Origin: Daucus carota subsp. sativus
Lineage: Eukaryota; Streptophyta; Magnoliopsida; Apiales; Apiaceae
DNA: 64,000 nt
Assembly (NCBI RefSeq): GCF_001625215.2
Contig: NC_030387.2
Location: forward strand, 32,015,606 to 32,079,605
Reading direction: 5' to 3'
Shown: positions 63,291 to 64,000 of the stretch, one piece after another
How positions within the stretch are numbered: the first letter of the stretch is position 1
Layout of the letters: each line of letters begins with the position of its first letter
Made by a program: the position numbers and the translations under genes
The notes under the pieces: generated by a model
What the model saw: the letters and a program-made list of their open reading frames with translations, nothing else
Databases searched by the model: none
What the model was told of the DNA's origin: nothing

Positions 63291-64000
63291 CCGAAGGACA
63301 TATACTTGTTTGATATCTTTCATGACTATAATGATATAAATGATATCCTGTTATTCGTTAAGACCCATGATAGAGTGATATATGACGTTAACTTCAGCGA
63401 TCATTTTAATATTCCAGTACAAACTGAAGTACATTAATTTTGATGATACAAATGAAGGACATTTCATTTCTTTTAATAAACAACCAGAAGTTTACTCTTA
63501 TAATTTGCTAATATGGAGACGACAGAAATTCAAATCAAATATGTATATAATTGTCAATGTTTGATTGGTGCACATTATATCACTATTCCCATTTCCAAGT
63601 AAATCCTATTATTTTGTTTGTAATGAAGAATTAGCTTTGCCCACTAGAAATCTAAATCATAATTAATCATTATGTTGTACATCAGGTTATGTTGGGAATT
63701 AGTTTTTGAGTTTACACGAATTCTAAATATATAATTAGTCACTGCAGGTGAATATGAAATCTCATTAGGATTGTTCTTCTTTCTGGAAATTATTTTCTTT
63801 TTTATAGTTTGGTGATAATTTATGAATCTAGCGCCATAATGAACATATTCTTTATTGTATTTAATTTTTAGCAAAAGCGTTTCATAATTTACATACTTAT
63901 ACCTCTTTTGGACATTTAAAATTTGGATTCTCGTTTAATGTCCCTAGCACGTTCTTTTCGCATTGCTCTTTCATTTCCTTATAAAAAAAATTGCATTTCG
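63291..64000. other. Start of the next unit
   Basis: The first 710 bases of another copy of the unit, colinear with 1-710 and 49,807-50,516, which sets the direct repeat period at about 13.48 kb. It continues beyond the window. Confidence 0.8.

Overview
The window is nuclear DNA of a flowering plant, most likely a eudicot. It is AT-rich, its genes have GT-AG introns, and it carries Stowaway, Tourist/Harbinger-like and Mutator-like MITEs, a Helitron-like 3' end and plant-type LINE RNase H remnants. The species cannot be named from the sequence.

It is built from copies of one unit of about 13.5 kb in both orientations. A whole unit runs from 49,807 to 63,290 and the next begins at 63,291. In unit order it holds: a spacer (small tandem repeats, a 56-codon open frame, MITEs); an F-box/FBA gene (+); a secreted lipid-transfer protein (nsLTP) gene (-), convergent with it; a decayed LINE 3' fragment (+); a BAH-PHD chromatin-reader gene of the EBS/SHL family (-); and a second spacer with a Helitron-like end. 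The three gene families have no obvious shared pathway; they look like passengers of one segmental amplification. No copy of the unit has all three genes intact.

Layout. 1-10,100: unit in + orientation with a truncated F-box gene, an intact nsLTP, a 1.9-kb nest of TIR elements in a TA microsatellite, a LINE fragment, and no BAH-PHD gene. 10,100-16,030: inverted copy with intact nsLTP and intact F-box gene. 16,035-20,213: intact five-exon BAH-PHD gene (242 aa) and a LINE fragment. 21,200-27,541: inverted copy with a truncated nsLTP and a frameshifted F-box gene. 27,552-30,030: near-pure G sequence. 30,030-44,103: an error-ridden reverse complement of the 16.5-27.5 kb segment. 44,104-64,000: 1.5 units in + orientation, with an F-box gene interrupted by a MITE, an intact nsLTP and two BAH-PHD copies carrying single-base indels.

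The main caution is that 27.55-44.10 kb is probably not independent genome sequence. It mirrors its left neighbour in gene order and shares that neighbour's private variants (the nsLTP deletion and two BAH-PHD differences), but at raw-read accuracy after a G-only turn. A fold-back long read used as gap fill fits this best. The very long Pro-rich and Gly-rich frames there are not genes.

I did not find a convincing new biological system. The best leads are the BAH-PHD paralogue with an altered reader pocket, the nsLTP subfamily with unusual cysteine spacing, and the record of MITE insertions and microhomology deletions among the copies.
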